Shown: piece after piece, positions 32,197-44,900 of the stretch
Layout: each line of letters starts with the position of its first letter
Position numbering within the stretch: the first letter of the stretch is position 1
Assembly (NCBI GenBank): GCA_034401795.1
Contig: CM067366.1
Location: 82,924,116-82,988,115 of the forward strand
Direction of reading: 5' to 3'
Origin: Chaetoderma sp. LZ-2023a
Lineage: Eukaryota; Mollusca; Caudofoveata; Chaetodermatida; Chaetodermatidae
Length of the DNA stretch: 64,000 nucleotides
Notes under the pieces: generated by a model
What the model saw: only the letters and a program-made list of their open reading frames with translations
What the model was told of the DNA's origin: nothing
Database searches by the model: none
Made by a program: the position numbers and the translations under genes

Positions 32197-34307
32197 TAGC
32201 CTTGCACAATTATTTGATTAATCGCGATTATCTTAAAAAAAAAAAAAATGATCATGGACGATCAGAAAACCAAATATTCGAATAATCTAAGATTTTCAAT
32301 CTCCAAGATAGTTATTTTTCATATGTAAAGTCATTTTCCGGTGATATTACCCCAGTGAATGTGAAAAATGGGTGTAAGTACTACATTGCATAATGAAGAA
32401 AGAAAACATTAAAATGTTTAAATCCGCCATTGTTTTTATTCAAACAAAGTTTTCGGGGACATTCAACCCAGTGCCATTTCGCCCAGAGCCAGGATAAATT
32501 GGCCAGAATATCGATGTTTTTCAAACTAAACACTTTCACTAATCATAAAATATTTCACAATGCAGATTTGTTATAATTATTTTCATTAATAGCATCTATG
32601 TTTGACCAAAATGTGGGCAAGCCAGTAAGAGAAATATGTACTGGCAGTAGCCTTAGAAAACCACTTCGCCACACTTTCAGAAACCACTTTAACCACAGTA
32701 AAACCACTGCGCCACACGTTTGGAAACCATTTTACCACACCTAGCTGAATTTTCATTTTTCTTGGGACTTTTAGATCTGGCCAGATTCTATTTTATTGTG
32801 TTCAGAAATTCCACTCTAATGTTTATAATAGCATATTAATTGTGATTTCTGAACACCTATTACTATCGGCAATTAGACTGGAGGCATTTTAATGATCTGA
32901 TCAGCGATAACAATTACAATTTTTTTAAAGGCCCACCTTGACTATAAAAGGCACCAGATGGCGCTGGTGTGACATCTATCAAAATCTAAACACCTTTCAC
33001 ATCTAAGTAGCATATTAAAAAAAATAAGGTATAAAACCCTTACAGATTTCTTAGATATTTGCACAGTACATTCTTGGTATAGCACTGGTCCTGTCATCTC
33101 GAAGAAATTGTTGGAAAATATTCATTTAAATGAGAATTAGCTAAAATAAACATGAGAGCTGAATAAGATTTGAATTTAGTGGGCGGAGCTAAAGCTGTGA
33201 TATCATATTACGGGAAAATGTGCTCTGAATGATTTATGAGTGTAAACAGCTGATAGCAGGCACGTGTATTATCCCACATGTATTATCCCAATCATGTGTG
33301 GAGAGAACATGCAGTAATAAATAAATAAACACAATACCTTCATAAGAAGTGGGGTCTTATTGCCACCTATAACTGGAAATAAGGGTGGTGTAAGCTGTTA
33401 GGCAGCCAACAGCCTTCAGCAACAGTGTTTGTAAACTGTATATTAAATTAGCTTTTCTAATACTGGCTTTGTAACAAGTAATCTTTTGATGTCAGTGTGA
33501 CAAGTGTTGCAGAAAACTGTTGCTGCATTTGACAGGAACAGATATCCTCATTGCCATTTTCAAAATGACCACATTTAGAATACTACATGCATCGCTATCT
33601 AATAAAACTTGCTAATACCTCAATACTGAGCTAAATGTATTGCTAGATAAATCGGCTTAACTGTTTGACTGCTGAATTTCTGCAGCCTACATTTTCCATA
33701 GTGTTTAGCTCTAGATATATGCTGAATATTCTGGAAACGATTTGACTAACTTATCCACCAACCACTTTCAGTCAAGTTGTTTTCAAAATATTCAGTAGTT
33801 ATTGTCAGTTGAAATTATTGTCTGACGGCTTGAAGCAGTCAGACAGTTAATGATAAATTAATTAAATTTGAAGGAGTATATGAATATAGTACACGCTTGT
33901 ATAATGCTATTATGCATAGGGTGGACTGTCCTACTCTATAGTAAACCAGTCATCTAGGTATATAGGCGGTGTACAGCGGCCAGGTGCTGAGCTATCATAT
34001 GGTAGGCTATTTTGCTACTTATCACGCATGCGCCATAAGCTTCATCATAGAAGCTCCGCCTCATAGGGTATTAATTTCATCTCGACCCAGGGAGTGAGAA
34101 TTGCGGCTTTAAGCATAGTGTTAGAAATCCCATTTGAAGTAAAGTTTGTACATGTATTTTTTTCAGATATTTCCAATACTAGCGGTTTTGATAGCTTAAA
34201 TGCCTCCCCAACCCACCATCACCTGTACAGCTGCGATTAATCGAATGATCACAATTATTTATCTAAAATAATCGTGATTAAAAATGCTGCGTGATCGTGC
34301 ACGCCTA
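32197..34307. mobile_element. hAT-like non-autonomous element C
   Basis: The ends TAGCCTTGCACAATTATTTG and the inverse of GATCGTGCACGCCTA are flanked by an exact 8-bp duplication CATAATTG (32189-32196 and 34308-34315). It is 2111 bp. It has ATTAATCGCGATTA subterminal sequence like B but a different interior. The interior includes a palindrome (33721-33795) of the family found at 57995-58083. No transposase is seen. Confidence 0.9.
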
Positions 34308-34315
34308 CATAATTG

Positions 34316-34900
34316 AATCAATATGACATCACAACAAGAGTGGTGCAGAACTCGCGCAAACAAATTTTCACAAAAGCGTCATAATCATGGCAACAACCCG
34401 ACACTAGTGTTATAACACTAGTCTAACCGAAAGAGTCCTAACCTTCATGGTTCTTTATTTTCATAAAGATAAATTTGATAAAATAATATTAGTTACACCA
34501 GTGTTTTGTTCGCACGTGTGGTAGCAGCCTGCACCCCCACCACAACACGGGCCTAATGAATTTGTTACCGCTCAGACGTCAGCGAGAGATTAAGAAAGGG
34601 AGGGAGGGAGAGGCAGAATTTTATCTTATCTTAAATATTGCCAATTTTCAACACTTCATGACATCATTTTCAAAATGCATCAACACGTATGACGTCATGA
34701 CATTTGTCATTGTCTATTGTTACATCATAATTAGTCTGCGCATTAAGACAAAAACATGATGTTGACATGGGCAATACTGTGTAGTATTGCCCTCACGTGA
34801 GGGAAATACCAGATCATACATCACTGATCTTAACCAGTCAAATAACAGCATATGGTCATGTGACATTACTGAGGGGTAATAATTGCTATATCCTTCTTCT
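34316..34900. other. No gene or defined repeat recognised
   Basis: Non-coding sequence with a CTTCTT run near 34892. Confidence 0.5.
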
Positions 34901-34921
34901 TCTTCTTTTCGATCGCTGGTA

Positions 34922-35335
34922 TCACACTTGGAGAGCCGTTCTCAAGATGAAATCTGTGGTTTTCTGCAGTTCTTCCACAAGCCCATACAGCTTTTCAAGA
35001 AAAGAAGTTGACAAAGGCCAGATCTCTTCTCTCAGCAGCTGATATGTACTGCAACATTGAAGTATGTGCTCTGTGGTCTGTTCTGCTTCTCCACAAGGAC
35101 AAGCAGGCGATGTAAGGTGGAACCGCCTGTACATGTGTTGGTTTAGTCTGTTGTGTCCAGTTCTGAGACGAAAAATGGTCACTTGCTCTGGCCTCGAGAG
35201 ATGATGGTAGGCATCTTCTGATTGAGGTGTTCTGTAGAGTGACTTGATGATAGTCTTCATCTCTGTATGGGTAACCATGTTTTCTGACTGATTCTCTTCT
35301 GCACCCACCTTTGCCATCTTGTCTGCTTCTGCTTG
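34922..35335 (-). pseudogene. I/Ingi-like LINE C-terminal fragment with Cys-rich end
   Basis: The minus strand encodes TIIKSLYRTPQSEDAYHHLS, PEQVTIFRLRTGHNRLNQH and CPCGEAEQTTEHILQC. This is the terminal region after RNase H in I/Ingi/Nimb-type LINE proteins (RLRTGHxRL, CxCGxxxQTxEHxLxxC). Upstream it breaks into the Helentron-like repeat at about 35336, so only about 130 residues remain. Confidence 0.75.
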
Positions 35336-36908
35336 TCTTTAAAAATCTTCTCCGAAACTGCTTGAGGGATTGAAGGACACCTCATGAAATATGATCTAGG
35401 GCAAGAGCTCAACCAAATTTGTTCAAGCGAACTTAATTGGTCAAATAGTTTGGCGGCCATCTTGGTTGACCTAGTTTTAGCGAAAATAACTTCTCCAGAA
35501 CCGCTGAAGGGATCAGGCCGAAATTTGGCAGATATGATTAGGGACTAAGGGCCAGTAAAGTTTGTTTAAGAGAAGTTGATCTGTCCAAAAACATGGCCGC
35601 CATGGGCCAATCAAAATATAGCATGTTTGGTGGCCATATTGGATTTTTTTATTTGATGGATTTTGAGGCCGAAATTTGTTTTATATAGTTTTTTGGCTAT
35701 TCTGAGATCAAATTATGCAATTTTCGAATCTGTCGGATAAACGGTTTGGCGGGCATCGTGGATCATTTTCTCGCTAAAAGCTCCCATACTAAAGCAATGG
35801 GAAATTTAAAATGTCTTCTCTAGAACTACTGGGCCGATTTCAATTATATTTGGCATGAAGCATCATTACGGCATAGAGATTCAAGTTTGTTCAAACGAAC
35901 CCGATCGGCCAATTTGGCCGGCGACCATCTTGGATTTCGGCCGATTTTTAGAATTGTCTTTAAAAATCTTCTCTTCCCAAACCATTTGAGGGATCAATTC
36001 AAAACTCACGAAATATGATCTAGGGTATCTAAGCGCTGAATGAAGTTTGTTCAAGTCAACTTGATTGACTGAATGGTTCGGCAGCCATCTTGGATGACCT
36101 AGTTTTCCCGAAAATTACTTCTCCAGAACCGCTGAATGGATCAGGCCAAAATTTGGGAGATGTGATTAGGGACTAAGGGCCATTAAATTTTGTTCAAGAG
36201 AAGTTGCTCCGTCAAAAAACATGGCCGCCGTGGGCCAATCAAAATGTAGTGTGGTGTGGATTTTTTTATTTGATGGATTTTGAGGCCAAAATTGGTTCTA
36301 TATCTGTTTTTGGGTATTCTGAGCTCAAATTTGCAATTATCGAAACTGTCGGATAAATGGTTTGGCGGCCATCTTGCATAATTTTCTCGTCAAAAGCTCC
36401 CGTGCTAAAGCAATGGGAAATTTAAAATGTCTTCTCGAGAACTACCTGGCCGATTTCAATTATATTTGGCAGGAAGCATCCTTAGGGCATAAGGATCCAA
36501 AGGAACCCGGTCGGCCAATTTGCCCAGCGGCCATTTTGGATTTCGGCCAATTTCAGGAAATGTCTTTAGAAATCTCCGAAACTACTTGGGGAATCTTCAT
36601 CTAGGCCAAGAGTTAAGCCAATTTTGTTCAAGAGGACTTGATTGACCAAATGGTTCAGCGACCATCTTGGATGACCTGGTTTTCACGGAAATTACTCCTC
36701 CAGAACCGCTGAAGGCATCAGGCCGAAATTTGTCCAAGGGAAGTTAATCCATCCAAAAAACATGGGCGCCATGGGCCAATCAAAATGTAGTGTGCACTTG
36801 CAAAAATGTCCACAAACTCATTTAACAGACTGCTAAACCACCCACCAACAATTTTGACAAAAATTGATGGTGCTCCAGGTGAGCGACAGGCCCCTTGGGC
36901 CTCTTGTT
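35336..36908 (+). mobile_element. Helentron-like repeat copy R1, 5' end missing
   Basis: It begins inside a unit at TCTTTAAAAATCTTCTCCGA and contains about 2.5 units of roughly 600-630 bp (GCCGATTTCAATTATATTTGG recurs at about 35835 and 36450). It ends with CAGGTGAGCGACAGGCCCCT and TGGGCCTCTTGTT. No protein is encoded. See copy R4 for the complete layout. Confidence 0.75.
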
Positions 36909-36989
36909 TTATCAGGCATAAGCCATTGGATTGTTATTGCCTAAGTGTTTTTGATCTACATGTGGTATAGTCAAATTCAAAAGTTCTTT

Positions 36990-37690
36990 CTTTTAAGTTT
37001 ATATCTAGTGACCTGGCTAACCCCATGTGTAGACAGCAATGAAGGCTTTTCATGTTTTATACGTGATCGTGACATCAGATTCTATCTGACAGGAACATAC
37101 TCACGTGGAGAAAGAGTAGGCGTCCTTCTCCCTGTCAGGTCAAATCTTCACCCAACTCATTATGCAGCAGGCGACGTGGATCCTGAAGTGGTGTGGTGCC
37201 AAATAAACACAACAAAGAATCTTACAATGTTAATCATTGTGGCCTACAGTCCAGACGGCCAAAGATCACAGTTTACTGTACCAGTGCTATACAGTTCTAT
37301 CAACTCCATCAAATCAGAAATTTGTAATATTATTCAGTGATTTTAACTTTCCAGATGTAACAACATTCTAGATCTCGTCTTAGCGGGCAACACTGACTTA
37401 ATCGACTAAGTAAACATTTGTTCAGCTTTGTACAACCAGAAATGTAAGGAATTAAAACAAACCATTCACACAGCTAAGGCAGACTACGAAAAAACCTAGT
37501 AGTCCAGCTCAAAGATAACCCAAAGAAATTTGACAATCTTTGTCGATAATTCACGGGATCTGCTACAATAGAGGTACTTGAGGCCAATAGCGACATGATT
37601 ACTGATGATGCGGAAAAAGCCGAACTCCTCAACAACTTCTTTGCAAGTGTTATGACAGAGGGGAGTGACTTGCTATTAGGCTTGCACAAT
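36990..37690 (+). pseudogene. CR1-like LINE endonuclease fragment with internal deletion
   Basis: The frame shows TWLTPCVDSNEGFSCFIRDR, GVLLPVRSNLHPTHYAAGDV and EVVWCQINTTKN, then SDFNFPDV, which corresponds to the GDFN motif of AP-type endonucleases (37338-37365 region). NILDLVLAGNTDLID marks the end of the domain. A deletion joins it to the linker before RT (NSDMITDDAEKAELLNNFFA, about 37590-37645). RT itself is absent. A hAT-type end (TAGGCTTGCACAATTT) starts near 37677, but I found no partner end. Confidence 0.75.
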
Positions 37691-38470
37691 TTATAACCCT
37701 ATAAATAACCAAATAGGATTAAAAGGGTTTGATGAGGCGCTCTCACTTGGATGGATTGTTGTCGACCTACAGTATATGTATTTACATACAATTAAGTCTT
37801 TGGCCAACTTCCCACAATCCTTTGTGTGATACAGGTTCCGGTCTATTTACATAAATGTACCTAGTATTTCAATAGACAATTTTTCAGAATTCCTTGCATA
37901 TGTACATGTAGTACAGTCTGTGTGTGTTCCACAGTATTTACACATGAATGGTGACCAGCCTCTTCTCTCTTTGATGATCAAGGTTGGTCTTGAAATTTTA
38001 CCATTTTGCTTACATTGTAGTTTCAATGTCGATCAATTCCATTTGTAGGTCAAGACAAAACTGTTTTTGAAAATCTCCCACTGGAAGGATGCTCATTCCA
38101 ACTGGTGATAAAATTACGGTAATGAAAATAGTCTTCTATTGGCCTGCAAATGGTCATTCCACAAGCATGGCAAAACTAGTGCATAGGCAGCAACAGCACC
38201 ATGTCAAATTTGTTTCAAAATATCCAATAGCTTAGCTGTATAGTTACATGTACATGTACACCTTGAAAATGGAATTCTTAGAATTCATGGTTCAAAATAC
38301 ATGTATGTAAATCGATCCCAACATGCACAAAATGTGGGCAGAGTTTAACTAGAAAAGGGCCTCGCAAAGCTAGAAAAGGACCCCTCAATTGTTTATGCTC
38401 CATAAGAATTGCTATTTTACACGTGACTTAGCGTAATAATACATGTGTGCTTTTACAGGTTGGTAAAATT
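37691..38470. other. Upstream flank of the CRAL-TRIO gene
   Basis: No coding sequence is seen. TACATGTA motifs are frequent. Possible splice acceptors at 38459 (CTTTTACAG) and 38473 (AAATTGCAG) suggest that a 5' non-coding exon lies further upstream, but no promoter could be identified. Confidence 0.4.
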
Positions 38471-38562
38471 GCAGAAATCATCTGCTATTGTGCGAGGGAT
38501 AATCATGTGTTGAATTGCCAGTGACCACAGCATCTGTTCTTGCCCGCTATCCCTTGTCCACT

Positions 38563-38673
38563 ATGGCCAGTAATGGACCGACTACACCTACAGAACCGCC
38601 TACCACACCTGTTGAAACTAAGGCAGGTGATGTGTCAGAGGAGGATTTTCTGGACATGAAAGACAGGTGTAAG
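38563..38673 (+). CDS. CRAL-TRIO gene, coding exon 1
   Basis: It encodes 37 residues (MASNGPTTPTEPPTTP to MKDRCK), phase 0 at the end, donor AAG|GTATGT. An AT-dinucleotide tract (about 38866-38905) lies in intron 1. Confidence 0.88.
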
Positions 38674-38863
38674 GTATGTGACAAATGAGTGCATGTGCTG
38701 CTACATAGAGTTAAATAGTCAGTCAGTCCTCCACCGGTGTCACCCACATATAGCGGTATGTCAAAAATTGTTCAAATCTTAATTTTCAGTGCATGCTCAT
38801 AAAAATATTAGCTGAATATTAAACATTTGAGTGAAAGTTATACATCTTATAGTGGCCTAAGCG

Positions 38864-38907
<44 letters not shown>

Positions 38908-41900
38908 GGGTGTGTGTGCGGGCGTGCATGCATGATTATATCAGCTACATTTGTACCCATAGTTGTTGCCATATTTTAATTAATTTTTATCGAGCCCAAC
39001 ACAAAGTGGATGAAGGCATGATTTGTCATCCGAATAGCATCTGATAATTAGATACATGTAGATGTTAAAGCTGTTAAAAATGCCCCATTGGCTCGACAAG
39101 CACAGGCTCTAGTCTAAAATACATGTACTTTTCTAACATATTTAATGTATTGCATTGTGTTTTATTTCATGCATGTGTACATGTACATTGTTGTTGTTTG
39201 CAGATCCTGTTTGAAGCTGATCCCTCTCAGGTAGGTTCCTAATAACCACTTTTAAGGAAAAGCTACTAATGCATCTTTTAAATACTATGTCAACTTTTAT
39301 GACCAAGAAAATGTGAATTAGGAAATATACAAAAGACGTACATGTACTTGTATGTACATGGCTAAATGCTTAGAGAAGACCAGATTCACATACATGTATT
39401 GTACATGTAATGAAGGAATCCAGTTTTAGCCATGCCTCGCCCATCTCTACATGTATGTAGCCAAGCTCCACCCACACTTCTATGTTGGGATCGATTGCTT
39501 GATTCCTGAACTCCCTGACAATCAATTTCCAGCAAACTATACAGGTACATGTAAGCTGTTGAACATTTTGAAACCAATTGGACTGGGTGCTTTTGCTGTG
39601 TAGGGCAGAAATAGCGCCCAGTCAAATTAGTTTCAAAATGTTCAACAGCATATCTATTAAATAGTAAAAACATACAATACGTACAACAATGCTGAGTCCG
39701 TCATCAATTAAGCGTTTGTGATGAACTTATCAGCGTCGTTGATTATAACATCATCCTACACATCACGTAGTTGATTATGACCTCGTGTGATTGATGGATA
39801 AACTGGAAAGGACCATTATGGCAACTGCTGAATTCTTTTGTGTTGTATATTTACGACTAGAAGATGAGTTATTAAAACTAAGTTGTCTACAGGTATAATG
39901 TGTGCACATGTACATATAGTGTGCGTACATTTAGCAGGAGTTGTGTTGCCTAACCTGTGCTGAAAAGCTGCTATGGTGACTCTCCATACATGCAGTTACT
40001 TACATAATGAAGGTTGAACTGATGTTGAAATCAGCATGGTTTGGAGCTGTTTGACTATCTCATAACTTTCACGATTGATATTACAAATTATTAGTAGATT
40101 TCATTGGGTCTGTCGTCCGTCCACAATATACCGTAAACAGAATATAATACAGAACCGCTTCAGATAGTTTAAGGAAATTTGGTGTATGTCCCAGTTATGA
40201 TACGCATATGTGCCTTTTGAAGAAATCACCAAACTTTGGTGAAAATGGGCTTTTTAATGCCAAAAAAAAGAAAATTTTTGTCAATTTCCACGTAAGCACC
40301 ATATCATACATGTTATACAGAATCGCTTAAGATAATTTAATGAAACTTGGCAGATGGCTTCTTTATGATGGGTAGATGTGCCTTTCGAATGATTCACCGT
40401 TATAAGACCAAGACTTTGGGTGAAAATTGGCTTTTTAGTGCAAAACTCATGATTTTTGTAAGTTTTCTTGTACAGTACATGTAAGCACCATATCATACAG
40501 AATCGCTTAAAATAATTTAAGGAAACTTGATATATGACTCAGTTATGATACAGAGATGTGCCTTTTTGAGGGATTCACCAGTAATAGGTACAAGATTTGG
40601 AGTTAAAATATTTTTTAATGCAAAAACAAGATTTTTATCAATTTCCTTGTAAACACCATATCATACAGAATCGCTTAAAATAATTTAATGAAACTTGGGC
40701 GGTGGCTACTTTATGATGGGTAGATGTGCCTTTTGAAGGATTCATACATAATTTATGGTGCAAATGAACTTTTTAATGCAAAAACCTACAATTTTTGTCA
40801 ATTTCCTTACATTTAAAAATTGTATTTGAAAAATAATATTTTAGTTTTAGTTTTTTATTGTATTATTTTTAATGTTATGAAGACTCAATCATGCCAATAA
40901 AATTGCTACCTACTACAGGGCTTCAACTAGTGGATGTCCTGGAGTGCTATACTATAGACGCGGTGGGTGAGTGGTTAGTAAGGATTTGAGCTCGCAACTC
41001 TAGGTTCGCAAGTTCGCTTCCCTGCCGATCTGTTGCATTGTGTCCATGAGCAAGTCACTTAGCTCTGCATTGCTCCAGTCGACCTAGCTGTAAATAGATA
41101 CCTGAGATGACAGAGCTCTCTGTGCGCCATATATGACTGCTGGGCTTAGACTGTCAAATGAACAGGGGATCAGACGTACAGCGCTTAGACCATGCAATCA
41201 CATGGAGTTCAGCGCAATATACATGTATATAGATTGCTTAGTTACAGTACAGTGATTGTAGGTTTCAAATTCTAACTATAAGCAAATATGTGTACACTTA
41301 TAGATGCAAATTATTTACATCTTGTTGCACAATTTGTTTGTAGGTCAGAGTTTTAAAGGTCATTGCTATTACAAAAACAGGCTACATGTACATCTAATTA
41401 ATTAAATAATAATTTGTTTCTGAATTTTATAGGCACACACAGATGCCTCTTTAAAGCGGTTCATTCGTGCATTTGGCGATGTCGATACAGCGTTTAAAAT
41501 GCTTCTCAAATGTAATAAATGGCGCCGTGAGTTTGGTGTGGAAACACTAAGTCCAGAAGATCCTGATATTCATACTGAAATGGTCACTGGCAAGGTGACA
41601 GTGCTACGACAGAGAGACGTCAAGGGAAGGTATGAGGAAATAGCGCAGTCTGTGGCAGGGATCTGTTAACTCATTTGATGCCAGGCACTGCAGTACATTA
41701 GCTCTGGCATGTCTGGGTATTTTTCTACCATTATTTGACAAATAAGATGAAAATTTTCACACATACTCCAATAACTTATAAGAATATTGCACCTTTGAGG
41801 TCGGGTCCAATGTAATGTTATGAGCGGTCACATACAATTCACCCTACTCAAGCTGTAGTCGTTTTCATTATCAGAAAATGTCTTTCACTTCAAGAGTATA

Positions 41901-44900
41901 CATTTGTGTACTTACCTCCCTAATACTTTTTGATATTGCTAAATATCGGCGTTCACTCAATAAACACTCAAAATAAAAACAGTTAGGTGCTCCTACTGGG
42001 CAGGTAGACAGAGGGCAGCCCCACCACCGCACATGCCAGCCCCACCACCGTGCATGCGCCGACTACTACTTCCTCTTTGCTAATTTATTGGCAGAGAGAA
42101 CACATGTTTTATGCGTTGTGCAATTTTCACTGTTCAACGCGACTTAATACGCCTTAAGAGTGTTTATATATTAGAAAATAAAGAACCTGGATATGTCAGA
42201 GAAAGTGGCTTCGCTGGAGGATGGCGCCGGATCTTTATATCAGGTGATTTCTAATATATTCTAGCGAGTTTTCCCCGGTGTAATGTGTTTCCGGGACTCG
42301 CGTTTACCGTGATAAGCGCCTGTTTTAGTTGTTTTATTTCAACATGGTGCTATATAAGACTAATCTCTCTCTGTGTTTATGTCCACAGGTCTTTGTGAGG
42401 ATAAGTAATGGACATCACAGCATCTGAGGTTTTGTTTCTCTCCACCAAGGTTCCATTTCCTACTAATACTGTTAGGTTATCTAACCAAGATCTTTATGTC
42501 CAGTGAGTCGGAGGCCTAGTATAAAGGTCTTCTCACTTTGCCCTCTTGATCCAATTCCTTACCCAATGAGGTGGAGAGAGTTAAGAGGCGTACAGTTGGT
42601 GGAGTGCTCCAGTTCATCACATTGGATGGTTTGTTTATACAAGGTATCAGGTATCTAAGTAATGATATGAGGTGAGGTTAATTATGTAAAGAAAATTAAC
42701 TTTGATTGCCATTGTTATCGTTGTGTATCTGATGGTTGTGTAGTCTGAATAACCATTCTAACATGTTCTGGTTATGTATACAATTCGTCCGCACACCTTG
42801 TTGTTGGTTCGGATCGATTTATTTCTGTCATGGGATCATGACGTCATAATCAGCCTTGCTATTTATTAACAATTAATGTTTTGTCCAAAGCTGGTTTTGC
42901 TCAATTATTGATCTTTATGATCATTTCCCTCTCTTTTAATTTGGTTTTGAGTTAATAACCGTAACAAAATTACTCATTGTCCTCGTCCTTTGTCCTGTTT
43001 CAGAGACCTGGTTGTTCGTCATGTGGACGTTTCTTGAAGGATCGTTTTGTGCCCCACCTTTGCTTTGGTTGCAGTCCCTGTGGACCATTGCTTAAGTGTG
43101 ATGTATGCAAGCATTGGGGGGGGGGGACTTAATGTCTGAATTTCTATCTTTACAGGCGAAGGACAAGGTTGTGGAGGAGGAGAGGAAGCAGAAGAGAGAG
43201 GGTCTAGGTAAAAAGGGTAAGAGGAAGCCCGCGTCCGCGGTGGACATGGAGGCCTTCCGGACCGAGATGTTGGGAGAGATGAAGAGGACGATAAAGGATT
43301 TGGTTCCTGAGTTGCTACGTGGCATGCTTCCTGGACCAAATCCTTTGTCGTCCTCGGCATCTGCTTCTGAGCAGGTAATCCCCACCTCTGAATCACCTTT
43401 CCGTAGGCCGGTTCCGTTGTTCGATGATTCAGAGGTGGCCCCATTAGTGGGGGCGATCCACGACCCTGGCAGCAGGCTTGGTGCCGCGCCGAGTGGTCGT
43501 GGACGGCTGTCGCTGGAACCCGGGGACTGCTTATCAGTCCAGGGGTATCCGCACGCCGCGGGTGCCAGTACCTCCTATGGCACCTTTCCTGGCCAGTCCG
43601 GGTTAGCTCTCTTTGCTGACCCGGAGTCTAATCTTTCTGGCCAGGAGGAGGAAGAGGATTACCTGTTAGGGTCGCCTTCTGGGTGACCATGGATTATGAC
43701 GTCTGTGCACCCCTCGCGGGGAATACAGGCGACATGTTCCATGGCTCTACTCACGCAGGAGTAGAGTTCACGGCGCAGAAGGTGGCCCTGGCCGATGCTG
43801 ATGGTCAGCTTTACCGCATACCTCGGCTTGCCGGGGCCGTGGTGGGGCAGTATCTGCATGTTTTGTCTGGCTTGCCAGGGGTATCAGCATATCCGCCGTC
43901 AAGCTCTGCTGCTGGCGCTCAGGAGGAAGACGAAGGCCCCCGTCTTGTAGAGCGCTCGCAGCTAGCCACGGAAGAGGATTGGTCAGACGCTTGCCAGTGG
44001 CTGGTAAGTGTCAGGCCAGATCTGCCCGTGGAGCAGTCGGCTAGCCAGCATGACCAGGCTCCCGTTCTGACACGGGAGTCTTGTGTTCGAACGCGTTGCG
44101 TTCGGCCAATGCCGCATTGTGCGATGCGGAGGAGAGTGGGAGGGCTTCGATTGCCGCTCTGTCCCACGTCTCACAGCTGTTACAAGGGGTAGTAACGGCT
44201 TCCGCATCGCGCCAGCCGAGCCCGGTCACAGTCAAGAGAGCCATCCAGGATGGTACCAACCTGGCTTTGGACTGTATGACTCAGGCGGTGACCAGGAGTG
44301 TCCGGGTGCGGCGCACATTTGCTTTGGACAATTTGTGCCCATCCCAGGACCTGTATAATAGGCTACTGCGTACGCCTATGACAGGTCCTGGTCTCTTTGG
44401 AGGTGAGGGATGTAGGCACCTCCAGGAGACGGTTACTCTGGTCAACAACCAGAGGGCGCTGCGCGAGCAGTTTGAAGTGCTCCGTCGGGAGCGCGTTCGT
44501 GCCGCACCCCCTGCGTATCGTCCCCTGCAGGCTCGAGGTGGAGGTGGCCAGGTCAGAGGCCACCCACCAGCGCAGCGTCGGCCTAGGCCACGTGCGATTC
44601 GGCCAGCAGTGAGGGGGGGCGCAGGCTCCTCAGGCACAGTTAGCCAGGTAGCCACCGAGGTGCGCGCTGTGCTGGGCGTGGCACGCGAGGATCTGGTCGT
44701 GGTAATCGTGCCTGATGGGCCGGTTACTGCAATGAGAACCACTCCGGTGTTTCTGGCGAAGGAGACAGTGCCGCTCTTGCACTCCTTATGTCCACCTCTC
44801 TCCCTATGTGGACCGGTGGGAGGCCGTTTGGCCAACCACATGCAAGAGTGGGAACGGTTGACTCAAGACCGTTTAGTCTTGCGATGGCTTTCAGTCGGGT

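Noticed and set aside
36362..36604. Open frames in the Helentron-like repeats
   Set aside because: They arise in every copy from the same non-coding units and are not conserved in length or frame.
37677..37700. Start of a fourth TAGGCTTGCAC hAT element
   Set aside because: Only one end is recognisable; no inverse end or 8-bp duplication was found downstream.
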